Shown piece by piece: positions 44,007 to 53,350 of a stretch of 64,000 bases of DNA (position 1 is its first letter; each line of letters opens with the position of its first letter). Origin of the DNA: Sphingobacterium sp. SYP-B4668 (GTDB lineage: Bacteria > Bacteroidota > Bacteroidia > Sphingobacteriales > Sphingobacteriaceae); NCBI RefSeq assembly GCF_027627455.1, contig NZ_CP115483.1, positions 1,550,001 through 1,614,000 on the forward strand, written 5' to 3'. Both the position numbers and the translations under genes were made by a program. The notes under the pieces were generated by a model. That model did no database searches, was not told the origin of the DNA, and saw only the letters and a program-made list of their open reading frames with translations.

Positions 44007-47000
44007 ATGAAAAAACACATACTAACCTGTGGGTATAGGAGACTATTCCCAATTTTTAAATGCCTAATAGTCATGAAATTGATCGTACTAATTCTTTTTG
44101 CCAGTATGACCTATCTCCAAGCGGATGTGTACGGTCAGGCAGTAAGTCTGGTGAAAAAAGATATCGCAATCGTCGATTTGTTTAGAGAGATAAAAAAACA
44201 GACGAGATACAATGTTATCTGCGATTCGGAAATCATCAACGAGACCCCATTGCTCGATGTCAATCTGAAGAACGTGCCGCTCCAACAAGCTTTGGACCGT
44301 ATCCTGGAGCCACGAGGATTGGCATTTGATATCAGGGACAGGAACATCATCATTAAGAAAATAGCGACCGATAGACGAGCTACACCTAGAGGAAATAGGG
44401 GAACCCTAGAGGAAATGACGCAAGTGAAAGTCGCTGGGGTTGTCGTAGATAGCTTGACAGGTACACCGCTATCAGGTGTTACAATTAGAAATCAAATCAC
44501 GAATGAAGCTAGTGCTTCCGATCAGAACGGTATATTTTATGTGACCAGTAGTGGCAACAATTTAGAGCTTGAACTATCTCTAGTGGGCTATCGAAGAAAG
44601 AAAATCAATCATCCGCCCAACCAAAGCCAATTAAGGGTCAAGTTGGCTCCTGTATCGACAGAGATCGACGAGGTGGTCGCTATTGGATATGGTACTGTCA
44701 AGAAAAAGGACTTGACGGGTGCCGTTTCCTCCGTAAATATGGAAGAGCTGAAGCAATTGAACCCCGTGAGTATTAATCAGGCTCTGCAAGGTAAGGTTGC
44801 TGGCGTGGTCGTCAATCAGGCCGACGGTGCACCTGGTGCTGGAATTAGTATCCAAATCCGTGGAGCCAATTCTTTCTCCACCAGCACTGAACCGCTCTAT
44901 GTAATCGATGGTGTACCCTTCAACAGTGGTGAGGCACCTACTACCGATTATGCAACCAAGCAAAATAACAATCCGTTAAACCTGATTAATCCTAAAGATG
45001 TCGTTTCTATAGATGTACTGAAAGATGCATCTGCTACGGCCATCTATGGTTCGAGAGCGGCCAACGGCGTCATCATCATCACGACCAAGTCTGGTAGTAG
45101 TGGAAAGACAAAAGTAGATTTTAGCACAAATTTGTCCACATCTAAAGCGACCAAATATATGGATGTGTTAGATGCCGCCACCTATGCTGAATATCGCAAT
45201 GAGCAGGTCCGAAATGGATATCTCTACGATGGACGGCAGCAAGTACCTGATAGTGATTTGCCTTTTCCGCTTCCAGGACGCTACAGTTACAAATTGGCAA
45301 TCGACCCGATCACCGGGCAGGAAGTCCGTATAGACAGTACCTATATGCCTAGTCCGGATGATTTTAGAAATGGGTATATGAACGGAGGGACCAACTGGCA
45401 GGACCAGATCTTCCAGACGGCCTTTTCTCAAGATTATAACCTGAGCATGTCGGGTGGGGATGCCAAGGGGCAGTATCTCTTTTCTTTAGGTAGCTTGGAC
45501 CAGCAAGGCATTATCTTGAATTCGTATTTCAAACGCTATAATGTACGCTCTAACGTGAATCGAAAGATTACAGATTGGTTTGAATTGGGAAACAACCTAA
45601 CGGGATCTAAGTCTGAAAACAGATTGGCCCGGACCAACAGCGAGACCTATGGTATCATCCCCTCTGCTCTGGGATATAACCCTACATTCAATATCTTTGA
45701 TCCTGATCAACCGTCGGGGGTAACCGAAGATTCATCCACCGGGTTGGGCAACCCTTATCTCTATGTTCGTACAGCCAAGAATATCCTGGGCTCATTGAAC
45801 CTTTACAACAGTTCCTATGCCCAGGTCACGCTTACAGACAATCTCAAGTTTAGACAGAATCTTGGCTATGGGTTGAGCCAAAATAAGCGAAATATTTACT
45901 ACAACCGTTTCGTTAGTGGGGGGATAGCACCCGTAAATGGATATGGGGAGCAATCGGATAATTACTACGAGAGCTTGACTGCTGAATCCTTGTTGTCCTT
46001 TAATAAGCGAATCAAAGACATGCATCAAATCGATGCAGTGGTGGGCTGGTCTACCGAGACCGTACGCTGGGGCGGTAAAGGAATGAGTGGATCGGGCTTC
46101 CCGAATGATATCACCGAAGAGAATGATATGGGAGCTGCTCTGATACAAAATAGAAGTACCTCCAGCAAAGGCAAGAGTTCGTTGATGTCGTACTTTGGAA
46201 GGGCAAACTATATCTTCAACGATAAGTATATGGTCACGGCAACATTCAGACGAGATGGGTCTAGCCGCCTATCCAAAGAAGGACGCTGGTCCAACTTTTC
46301 CTCAGCGGCAGTAGCATGGCGACTCTCAGATGAAGAGTGGGTGAAGGACCTAGGCATCTTTGACTTGTTAAAATTAAGGCTAAGCTACGGTCAGACGGGT
46401 AATCAGGGAATCTCAGCATATGCTACTCGCTCCCGGATGACTTCACAGCCTTATCCTTTGAATGGTAGCATCGCAAGCGGATTTGCCGAAGATAGATGGG
46501 GAGGTCCCGCTGCGCCTAATCTGAGATGGGAAACCACCACACAGCGCAATGTTGGATTGGATGTCAATATCCTTGAAGATAGACTCAGCTTGGTAGTGGA
46601 CTATTATCAGAAGAAAACAAAAGACCTACTACAGTATGCGTTTATTCCTATGAGTACGGGGTTCAGCAGTATCGCAACCAACTACGGCAACGTAGATAAT
46701 AAGGGGTTGGAGATCACGGCCAATCTTGCGGTACTCCGCGAACGGGAGTTTAAATGGAATGTCAACGGGAATATCTCGTTCAATAGAAATACAATATCTG
46801 GATTGGAGGCCGACCAATTCTCTGATGTAGCTTGGGGGATAGAAAGTGTATTCTTGAGACGGAATGGACATGCTATCGGAACACTGTACGCTTACCAAGA
46901 GGATGGATACTTTGATAACGAAGCCGAAGTACGGGCAAATCTGGCCTATAGAAATGAGTCTGACGCCAAGATACGAAGTATGATAGGACAGGTCAAATAT

Positions 47001-47555
47001 AAGGATACCAACAGCGATGGTGTTATCGATGATCGCGACAAGGTAATCCTAGGGGATACCAATCCTGACTTTACGTATGGCCTGACCAACAATTTCAATT
47101 ACAAGCGCTTTTCATTGAGCTTCTTTTTGCAAGGGACGAAGGGCAACGACATCTTGAATGTCAATCTCAATAGCTATGACTTATCGGGGTCGGTCAATAT
47201 GCCACAGTTTGTCTGGGACAATAGATGGACGCCAGAGAATGCGGAAAACGCAACCTTCCCACGGGCAGATAATACCTTCACTCGCTCGCTAAAGGCGTCG
47301 AATAGATTCATCGAGGATGGATCTTATCTTAGACTCAAAAATGTAACTTTTGGGTACCGTTGGGATAAGCCTATCCCGCTGTTGGAAGCAATCAATTTTA
47401 CCCTTTCGGCAAACAATCTATTCACCATCACGAAATACCGCTGGTTCGATCCGGACGTGAATACGTTTGGTGGTGATGCATCCAGAAGAGGGGTCGATAT
47501 GGCATCCTATCCAACTGCTAGAACTATTTCTTTCGGAGCGAATATTACATTCTAA
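44007..47555 (+). CDS. SusC-type TonB-dependent transducer with N-terminal STN domain
   Basis: 1182 residues from ATG 44007. Signal peptide ends near residue 45 (TYLQADVYGQ). STN signalling domain about 46-120 (IVDLFREIKKQTRYNVICDS, DVNLKNVPLQQALDRILEPR), carboxypeptidase-regulatory domain about 140-215, TonB-box/SusC signature EVVAIGYGTVKKKDLTGAVS, plug (YVIDGVPFNSGEAPTTD, DASATAIYGSRAANGVIIIT) and barrel. It is both transporter and sensor: the STN domain contacts FecR in the periplasm. SusD follows at 47574. The frame is open back to TTG 43914, which overlaps no gene but gives an unlikely N-terminus. Confidence 0.95.
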   Translation: MKKHILTCGYRRLFPIFKCLIVMKLIVLILFASMTYLQADVYGQAVSLVKKDIAIVDLFREIKKQTRYNVICDSEIINETPLLDVNLKNVPLQQALDRILEPRGLAFDIRDRNIIIKKIATDRRATPRGNRGTLEEMTQVKVAGVVVDSLTGTPLSGVTIRNQITNEASASDQNGIFYVTSSGNNLELELSLVGYRRKKINHPPNQSQLRVKLAPVSTEIDEVVAIGYGTVKKKDLTGAVSSVNMEELKQLNPVSINQALQGKVAGVVVNQADGAPGAGISIQIRGANSFSTSTEPLYVIDGVPFNSGEAPTTDYATKQNNNPLNLINPKDVVSIDVLKDASATAIYGSRAANGVIIITTKSGSSGKTKVDFSTNLSTSKATKYMDVLDAATYAEYRNEQVRNGYLYDGRQQVPDSDLPFPLPGRYSYKLAIDPITGQEVRIDSTYMPSPDDFRNGYMNGGTNWQDQIFQTAFSQDYNLSMSGGDAKGQYLFSLGSLDQQGIILNSYFKRYNVRSNVNRKITDWFELGNNLTGSKSENRLARTNSETYGIIPSALGYNPTFNIFDPDQPSGVTEDSSTGLGNPYLYVRTAKNILGSLNLYNSSYAQVTLTDNLKFRQNLGYGLSQNKRNIYYNRFVSGGIAPVNGYGEQSDNYYESLTAESLLSFNKRIKDMHQIDAVVGWSTETVRWGGKGMSGSGFPNDITEENDMGAALIQNRSTSSKGKSSLMSYFGRANYIFNDKYMVTATFRRDGSSRLSKEGRWSNFSSAAVAWRLSDEEWVKDLGIFDLLKLRLSYGQTGNQGISAYATRSRMTSQPYPLNGSIASGFAEDRWGGPAAPNLRWETTTQRNVGLDVNILEDRLSLVVDYYQKKTKDLLQYAFIPMSTGFSSIATNYGNVDNKGLEITANLAVLREREFKWNVNGNISFNRNTISGLEADQFSDVAWGIESVFLRRNGHAIGTLYAYQEDGYFDNEAEVRANLAYRNESDAKIRSMIGQVKYKDTNSDGVIDDRDKVILGDTNPDFTYGLTNNFNYKRFSLSFFLQGTKGNDILNVNLNSYDLSGSVNMPQFVWDNRWTPENAENATFPRADNTFTRSLKASNRFIEDGSYLRLKNVTFGYRWDKPIPLLEAINFTLSANNLFTITKYRWFDPDVNTFGGDASRRGVDMASYPTARTISFGANITF

Positions 47556-47573
47556 ACTAAAATGCACACTATT

Positions 47574-49283
47574 ATGAAAAAGATATGCTACGCATTGTGC
47601 GCGACAGTAGTGCTGTTGATGACGACAGTCTCCTGTAAAGATTTTTTGGATGAAGAGGCCTACACGTTTGTGTCGGGAGAAGACTTGATACAGGCCAAGA
47701 ATTATAATGAGTTGATTTCAGGGGCCTATACGACCTTGGCCTACCCCTTTGAATGGGGCAACTACCACAATGTGGTCAACTTTGATACGGACTACCAGTC
47801 TGGTCCACTGTGGGCATTTGGGGCACTAGGGGCTGGTAATTTTTATGAAAACGGATCGGTAAGAGGATTTTACCAATCATATTACCAAGCGATACACCGC
47901 TCCAACTATCATTCTTATTTGATTGCCCAGATGGATCTACCGGAAAATGTCAAGAACAATGCGCTAGGACAGCTTGCTTTTCTGAAAGCATGGTCCTATT
48001 TCAACCTTGTCCAGTTCTTTGGGGAGGTGTGCCTGTACAAGACCTCGGTATCAGAGGGGGCACCCCTGGCTGTGCCGAGATCGAGTGTCAAGGAGGTTTA
48101 TGAATTTATTATCGAGAATCTCAAATTTGCAGAGGTAGCGATGTACTCGACTAGGGATGCGGGCTATGAAAAAGGACGGGTATCCCGGGGTGCTGCGAAA
48201 GCGTTGTTAGCTAAAGTGTATGCGACGATTGGGTCGGCAAGCATGCCTACGGGGAGTCAAATCAGTGTGTCTGGCGGGCCATCTTTCACCCTTGATGACG
48301 ATAAAGTAAAAGTGCGTACTCCTTTTCCGATAAAAGTGACCTTCAGCAAAGATCAAGTAGGTGGATATGCGGCATTCGACTCGAAGGAATACTATAAACT
48401 GGCGATGGACAAGGCTAAAGAATTGATCGATCTAGGAGATTTTGACTTATACGGCTCACAACAGCAGCTTTGGAGCCCATCCAGTAAAAATGGTCAGGAA
48501 TTTATCTTTACACTGCAAACATTGGCTGGAAATGAATCCTTGAGTAATTTCGTGGCGACGGACTATTCGGGTTATTTTCTTGAAAACGGCCAATTGACAT
48601 CGGGATATTATGTACAACGTGACCACTGGTATCAAATGTTTGATGATGGGGACGAGCGCATCACGTGGGGGGTACGTCACCGTACACCATTCTCTTTTGA
48701 TGAGACCACCAACACGCTGATGTACTCCTATTATCCGGCCAAGGACAGTTTAAAAGTGAAGCAGGGAATCGATGGCTATCAACCTACGGATATTTTGCGC
48801 TACGATGCCCATCTATATGGATCCAAATTGACCAAGTTTACGCAAATATCAGTCCCCTTGGACGGCAAGCGCACGGATTTCAATTTCCCTTTTATGCGCT
48901 ATGCAGAGGTCTTGCTCCTATATGCCGAAGCAGCTAATGAAGTGAACAATGGTCCTACGGCCGAAGCGATTCATCAAGTTGAAAAGCTGAACCGCAGAAA
49001 TAAAAGTAAACTGGTGTCGGCTATACATGTCGATAACCCTTGGACACAGTTGTCTTTCCGATCATACATTTTAGAGGAAAGAGCTAAAGAATTTGCTTCT
49101 GAGGGAATTCGTCGCTTTGATCTCCTGCGTTGGGGTATTTATCTGCAGACCATGAATGCTTTGGGTGGGACGGATGAAAACGATGTCATCAAACGTCGAG
49201 AGGCCAAACATCTCTTGATGCCACTTCCCGCTGACGAGATCAACACCAATGAATTCATTGACGTCAATAATCCCGGTTGGTAA
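47574..49283 (+). CDS. SusD/RagB-family lipoprotein of the sigma-controlled locus
   Basis: 569 residues from ATG 47574 (the ATG at 47562 would add four residues). Lipobox TTVS-C then KDFLDEEAYTF, classic SusD. Conserved: GQLAFLKAWSYFNLVQFFGE, YEKGRVSRGAAKALLAKVYA, FMRYAEVLLLYAEAANEV and ILEERAKEFASEGIRRFDLL. Begins 18 bases after SusC. Surface glycan- or nutrient-binding partner. Confidence 0.94.
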   Translation: MKKICYALCATVVLLMTTVSCKDFLDEEAYTFVSGEDLIQAKNYNELISGAYTTLAYPFEWGNYHNVVNFDTDYQSGPLWAFGALGAGNFYENGSVRGFYQSYYQAIHRSNYHSYLIAQMDLPENVKNNALGQLAFLKAWSYFNLVQFFGEVCLYKTSVSEGAPLAVPRSSVKEVYEFIIENLKFAEVAMYSTRDAGYEKGRVSRGAAKALLAKVYATIGSASMPTGSQISVSGGPSFTLDDDKVKVRTPFPIKVTFSKDQVGGYAAFDSKEYYKLAMDKAKELIDLGDFDLYGSQQQLWSPSSKNGQEFIFTLQTLAGNESLSNFVATDYSGYFLENGQLTSGYYVQRDHWYQMFDDGDERITWGVRHRTPFSFDETTNTLMYSYYPAKDSLKVKQGIDGYQPTDILRYDAHLYGSKLTKFTQISVPLDGKRTDFNFPFMRYAEVLLLYAEAANEVNNGPTAEAIHQVEKLNRRNKSKLVSAIHVDNPWTQLSFRSYILEERAKEFASEGIRRFDLLRWGIYLQTMNALGGTDENDVIKRREAKHLLMPLPADEINTNEFIDVNNPGW

Positions 49284-49310
49284 TGAGTATTCATCAAAAT
49301 GAAATTTGAA

Positions 49311-50438
49311 ATGAAAAATATAATAAGACTATTCGGCTGCTTCGTCTTTCTTTTCGCATGTATATCCTGTGAAAAGGACGAAGCGACCTCTTCAGGTGTA
49401 CCAAAGGCTGTAAAGATAACCAGCATGAAGGACCCCAATACAAATATTGATAAAGGGAATATGGGCGACTGGATTGCACTATATGGTGAGCATCAACAAC
49501 AGCCAACAGCCATCAGATTCAACGATGTAGAGGTGGATCTTAAACAAATATATATAGAGAATGATGTCATATACCTGCAGGTGCCTGTAAAGATGCCACA
49601 GGAGGTCAATGATAGGATTATGGTGGTGACCAATGCTGGACAGGTGGAGTACCCCTTCGAAGTGAATATCCCCGACTTGGAATTGACAGGGATGTTCAAT
49701 GAATATACTTTACCGGGTGATACAATCAAGATTTATGGAAAATTTTTGGAATTGTATGAAGTGGACAGCTCTACGACCAAAATCTCTTTTGATGGTATTG
49801 AAAGTCCAGTAATCTTTGCTAATGATGTCTACTTGACGGCTCGTGTACCACTAGAGGTCAAGAGCAACATCAAAGTGAAAGCAATCAACAGCAAATTTGA
49901 TGTGACGGCGATATGCAAGGGATACTACCGAGATAAGAACCATGTCATCACGAGCTTTGATCCAGACTTTCCGTATGTGAGTGCGACGGGGAAGCAATGG
50001 CTAAGTACAGGGCCGACTCCCAAACCGGTATCGGATACCTATATTCGATTTGAAGTCGATCAAACAAAATATCCTGATGGACTCGGTTGGTTTTACCTGA
50101 TGGAAAATTCCTTTGATTATGATTTGGATATGTTGAAAAATCCAGATCAATATGAGCTGAAATTTGAATTGAATATGAATGTACCGATTCAAAAGACGAA
50201 ATTTTTCATCTATTATTATTGGGCGTATAATCCAACCGCTATTGGCAGTGAGTATTTCAATGTACAAAATTTGAATACTTGGCAGACGGTTACCATTCCA
50301 TTGGATAAGATTATGCCAATGGGCTACACAGGTACGAGTACAAGCTATTCCCTCAATTTCAGGGTCGAAAATTTTGCGCCGGTGGAGCGTGTAGCTATGT
50401 ATTTGGATAATATCCGGGTTTATAAGAAAGGGTCGTAA
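49311..50438 (+). CDS. surface glycan-binding lipoprotein (IPT/TIG and SGBP-B-like)
   Basis: 375 residues from ATG 49311 (ATG 49299 also in frame). Lipobox ACIS-C (Cys about 20). Two IPT/TIG-like beta domains (about 38-110 and 115-195: GNMGDWIALYGEHQQQPTAI, TLPGDTIKIYGKFLELYE) followed by a carbohydrate-binding-like C-terminal jelly-roll (about 200-375, with DNIRVYKKGS end). This is the common third gene of SusCD operons (glycan-binding surface protein). The Trp/Tyr-rich stretches (KFFIYYYWAYNP) may touch substrate. Confidence 0.8.
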   Translation: MKNIIRLFGCFVFLFACISCEKDEATSSGVPKAVKITSMKDPNTNIDKGNMGDWIALYGEHQQQPTAIRFNDVEVDLKQIYIENDVIYLQVPVKMPQEVNDRIMVVTNAGQVEYPFEVNIPDLELTGMFNEYTLPGDTIKIYGKFLELYEVDSSTTKISFDGIESPVIFANDVYLTARVPLEVKSNIKVKAINSKFDVTAICKGYYRDKNHVITSFDPDFPYVSATGKQWLSTGPTPKPVSDTYIRFEVDQTKYPDGLGWFYLMENSFDYDLDMLKNPDQYELKFELNMNVPIQKTKFFIYYYWAYNPTAIGSEYFNVQNLNTWQTVTIPLDKIMPMGYTGTSTSYSLNFRVENFAPVERVAMYLDNIRVYKKGS

Positions 50439-50439
50439 C

Positions 50440-51714
50440 ATGAGAAATTCACTATTGATGATTATGTGTTCGATCATCGCTCTTTTTTGCTGTGGAAAAT
50501 CACCCCAACAAAAACCTGCTGCTGATAGCGAACTGTTTATTGGAGATTTTCTTCAACCGTATCTGGTTGCCAATTGGAGCGATGCGCAGTGGACTGCCCA
50601 CTTCGAATCGTTGAAGGAGGTTGGTATAGATCATCTGGTATTTGCCGCTGCTGTATTGGAGGACAAGCAGGGACACAAGACGTCCTTATACCCCTCTACG
50701 CTTGCGGGTGTGGATTTTGGATATCGAGTAGACTTGATTGAACGGTGCTTGCAGATGGCCGAACAAAATGGGATAAAAGTATTTGTTGGCCTCAATTTCA
50801 GTGAGAACTATTGGGACGTATACTTTAAAAAACCGTGGTTCTTGGATCAAATGAAAGCAGGCAATGCTATCGCCGACGAGTTGTACACCAAATACAAAAA
50901 GAAATTCCCTACATCGTTCTATGGATGGTATTGGGTATGGGAAGTGGATAATTATAATACCCGAAGTATGGCAAGTGAAGAGAGCCTAATCGAGGGATTA
51001 CAGACCACCGTGACCCATATCCAGAAGCTAAGCCCAGAGATGCCAATCATGCTGAGTCCATTTATGAATTCGCAACTAGGGGAGGCCAAATCCTACGCTG
51101 ACATGTGGGGGCGAGTATTTCAAAAGGTTCCCTTTCGGGCTATTGACATCTTTGTCCCGCAGGATTGTATCGGTGCAGGTGGATTGAAATTGGGCCAGTC
51201 TAAATTGTGGTTCCAAGAGTTGTCGAAAGCTGTTGACGCTCATTCCAAGATACAATTTTGGGCAAATATTGAAAATTTCGATCAACGATTTTGGACTTCG
51301 GCAACACTCGATCGTGTGATACAACAGATTGAAGATGTCAAACCCTTTGTGGACAAATTTATCACGTTCTCATACTCGCATTACTATAGTCCGACCGTGA
51401 AGGGACGCAATTTCCACGAAGGGTATAAGTACTACACGCAGTACCTGGATCGGCCAATAAAGGAAAAGCCACTGCAACCCATTTTAACAAGTAAGGAACC
51501 GGTAGCCGATGGTATAAAAATTAGTTGGGAAAATCCGAATAGCATAACCATGGCTGTAGGGTATCGAGTTTATCAGGGCAACGATAGGATCCTGGAAAAG
51601 GAGCAGGTCCAGAAAACCAATGTGGAGCATATTAAAGTGCCCATTACAACAGGGAAATTAAGATTGGTGGTGTATAATGAATGGGGCATGGAGTCGAGTG
51701 CCATAGCTTTATAA
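50440..51714 (+). CDS. DUF4434 TIM-barrel lipoprotein with C-terminal Fn3-like domain
   Basis: A 424-residue protein starting one base after the previous stop. Lipobox ALFC-C or FCC-G region near residues 16-18 marks a lipoprotein. About 30-340 is a glycosidase-like TIM barrel of the DUF4434 type (DFLQPYLVANWSDAQWTAHF, YGWYWVWEVDNYNTRSMASE with Glu near 169, DIFVPQDCIGAGG, FWANIENFDQRFW with Glu near 272). The two Glu at the ends of strands 4 and 7 are where clan-A glycosidases keep their acid and nucleophile. The last about 80 residues are Fn3-like. Likely the hydrolase of the locus. Confidence 0.75.
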   Translation: MRNSLLMIMCSIIALFCCGKSPQQKPAADSELFIGDFLQPYLVANWSDAQWTAHFESLKEVGIDHLVFAAAVLEDKQGHKTSLYPSTLAGVDFGYRVDLIERCLQMAEQNGIKVFVGLNFSENYWDVYFKKPWFLDQMKAGNAIADELYTKYKKKFPTSFYGWYWVWEVDNYNTRSMASEESLIEGLQTTVTHIQKLSPEMPIMLSPFMNSQLGEAKSYADMWGRVFQKVPFRAIDIFVPQDCIGAGGLKLGQSKLWFQELSKAVDAHSKIQFWANIENFDQRFWTSATLDRVIQQIEDVKPFVDKFITFSYSHYYSPTVKGRNFHEGYKYYTQYLDRPIKEKPLQPILTSKEPVADGIKISWENPNSITMAVGYRVYQGNDRILEKEQVQKTNVEHIKVPITTGKLRLVVYNEWGMESSAIAL

Positions 51715-51763
51715 GCGTGGGTAACCAAAATAAAATCGTTTAATAATTATAAAATCTAAAATT

Positions 51764-53272
51764 ATGACAGAATTATCAAGGCGTAAATTTATTAAGAATG
51801 CCGGGGCACTCGCCGCGGGTTTTACCATCGTTCAGAGCCACGTGCTGGGGAAGGCATTGGGTCATGTGGCCCCAAGCGACAAGCTCAACATTGCGGGTGT
51901 CGGTGTCGGTGGTATGGGCCGTCGTAACCTGGCCAACATGAAGACGGAGAATATCGTTGCGCTGTGCGACGTAGATTGGCGTTATGCCAACAAGACCTTC
52001 CAGGACTATCCGAAAGCGGAGCGTTTCCGGGACTGGCGGGAGATGTTCGACAAGTTCGGATCTTCCATAGACGCGATCATGGTGGCCACGCCGGACCATT
52101 CGCATGCCGGTGTGACGGCGCATGCGATGACCTTGGGCAAGCACTGCTATACGCAGAAGCCCCTGACCCACTCGGTGTACGAGTCCCGTCTGTTGGCCAA
52201 GCTCGCCAAGAAGTACAAGGTGGCCACGCAGATGGGCAACCAGGGCAACTCGTTTGATTGGTGCCGGGAGATAGCCGAATGGATACACGCCGGGGCGATA
52301 GGTGAGGTTACCGAAGTGCATTGCTGGACGGACCGTCCGATCTGGCCCCAGGGGCTGATGAAGCCCAGTGGCGATATGGCTGTGCCCAAGGACCTGGACT
52401 GGAACGGCTTCATCGGTTCGGCTGAGATGCGTCCGTATAATGCGGTCTATACCCCATGGAACTGGCGGGGATGGTGGGATTTTGGGACTGGTGCCCTTGG
52501 TGACATGGCCTGCCACATCATGGATCCGGTGTATTGGGCCCTGGACCTGAAATATCCGAGCAAGGTGATCGGCAGCTCAACTTTGAGCAACCTGTACTCG
52601 CCGCCCCATGCGCAGATCGTGGAGTACACGTTCCCGGCGCGCAAGTCCGTTGGCAATGTGAAGATGCCGGAGGTGAAAGTGAGCTGGTACGACGGAGGGT
52701 TGCTTCCGCCGCGTCCTTCGGAACTCGCCGCAGGAGAGATGATGGGCGATTCCAACGGAGGTATCATCTTCATCGGAACCAAGGGCAAGATCATGACGGG
52801 CTGCTATGGCATGAACGCGACGCTTTTGCCCAAATCGCGGATGGCCAATTTCACGAAACCGAAGGCCAAGTTTGCCCGTATCCCAGGTGGCAACGGAGAT
52901 ATCTGGAATACGAATGCACATGAGCAGGACTGGATACGTGCGTGCAAGGAGAGTGCCGGCAGCCGTAAGGAGTCCAGTTCTCACTTCGGTTTTTCGGGTC
53001 CGTTCAACGAGACGGTGGTGATGGGCGTGCTTGCCGTTCGGCTACAGGGCCTCCACCGGGAATTGCTGTGGGATAGCGAGAACATGAAGTTCACGAACAT
53101 CTCTGCCAACGACAAGTTGAACATCGTATCTGTCGACGACTTCAAGGTCATCGATGGGGACCCGACGTTCGACCGCAGGTTTATCGAGATGAATGCGCAG
53201 GAAGCGGCCAATGAGTGGGTAAAGCATACCTATCACAATGGGTTCAGCTTGCCACCGATGCCGAACAGCTAA
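51764..53272 (+). CDS. Tat-exported Gfo/Idh/MocA-family oxidoreductase
   Basis: A 502-residue protein with a twin-arginine signal (LSRRKFIKNAGALAAGF, about 5-21), so exported folded with its cofactor. Rossmann domain about 38-170: GVGVGGMGRRNLANM (dinucleotide loop), ALCDVDW, ATPDHSHAG, and EKP-equivalent QKPLTHS (GKHCYTQKPLTHSV). C-terminal alpha/beta domain follows with GDMACHIMDPVYWALDL. Such periplasmic members act on sugars or sugar-containing compounds, some as glycoside hydrolases with NAD. Codon use is conspicuously G/C-ending compared with the genes on either side. Last gene of the operon, with its own terminator. Confidence 0.9.
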   Translation: MTELSRRKFIKNAGALAAGFTIVQSHVLGKALGHVAPSDKLNIAGVGVGGMGRRNLANMKTENIVALCDVDWRYANKTFQDYPKAERFRDWREMFDKFGSSIDAIMVATPDHSHAGVTAHAMTLGKHCYTQKPLTHSVYESRLLAKLAKKYKVATQMGNQGNSFDWCREIAEWIHAGAIGEVTEVHCWTDRPIWPQGLMKPSGDMAVPKDLDWNGFIGSAEMRPYNAVYTPWNWRGWWDFGTGALGDMACHIMDPVYWALDLKYPSKVIGSSTLSNLYSPPHAQIVEYTFPARKSVGNVKMPEVKVSWYDGGLLPPRPSELAAGEMMGDSNGGIIFIGTKGKIMTGCYGMNATLLPKSRMANFTKPKAKFARIPGGNGDIWNTNAHEQDWIRACKESAGSRKESSSHFGFSGPFNETVVMGVLAVRLQGLHRELLWDSENMKFTNISANDKLNIVSVDDFKVIDGDPTFDRRFIEMNAQEAANEWVKHTYHNGFSLPPMPNS

Positions 53273-53290
53273 ATTTTTTCATATTGTTGA

Positions 53291-53331
53291 GCAGCATTTT
53301 CCGGTGAAAACTGGAGAGTGCTGCATTTTTT
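53291..53331 (+). terminator. rho-independent terminator after the Gfo/Idh/MocA gene
   Basis: GCAGCATTTTCC (53291-53302) pairs with GGAGAGTGCTGC (53313-53324, two G-T pairs) around a 10-base loop and runs into ATTTTTT. Confidence 0.8.
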
Positions 53332-53350
53332 GACAGCATCAATCCATAAG

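Noticed and set aside
51776-52516. 246-codon ORF antisense to the Gfo/Idh/MocA gene
   Set aside because: Shadow created by the G/C-ending codons of the real gene; composition (His, Arg, Gly, Leu rich) is typical of antisense frames.
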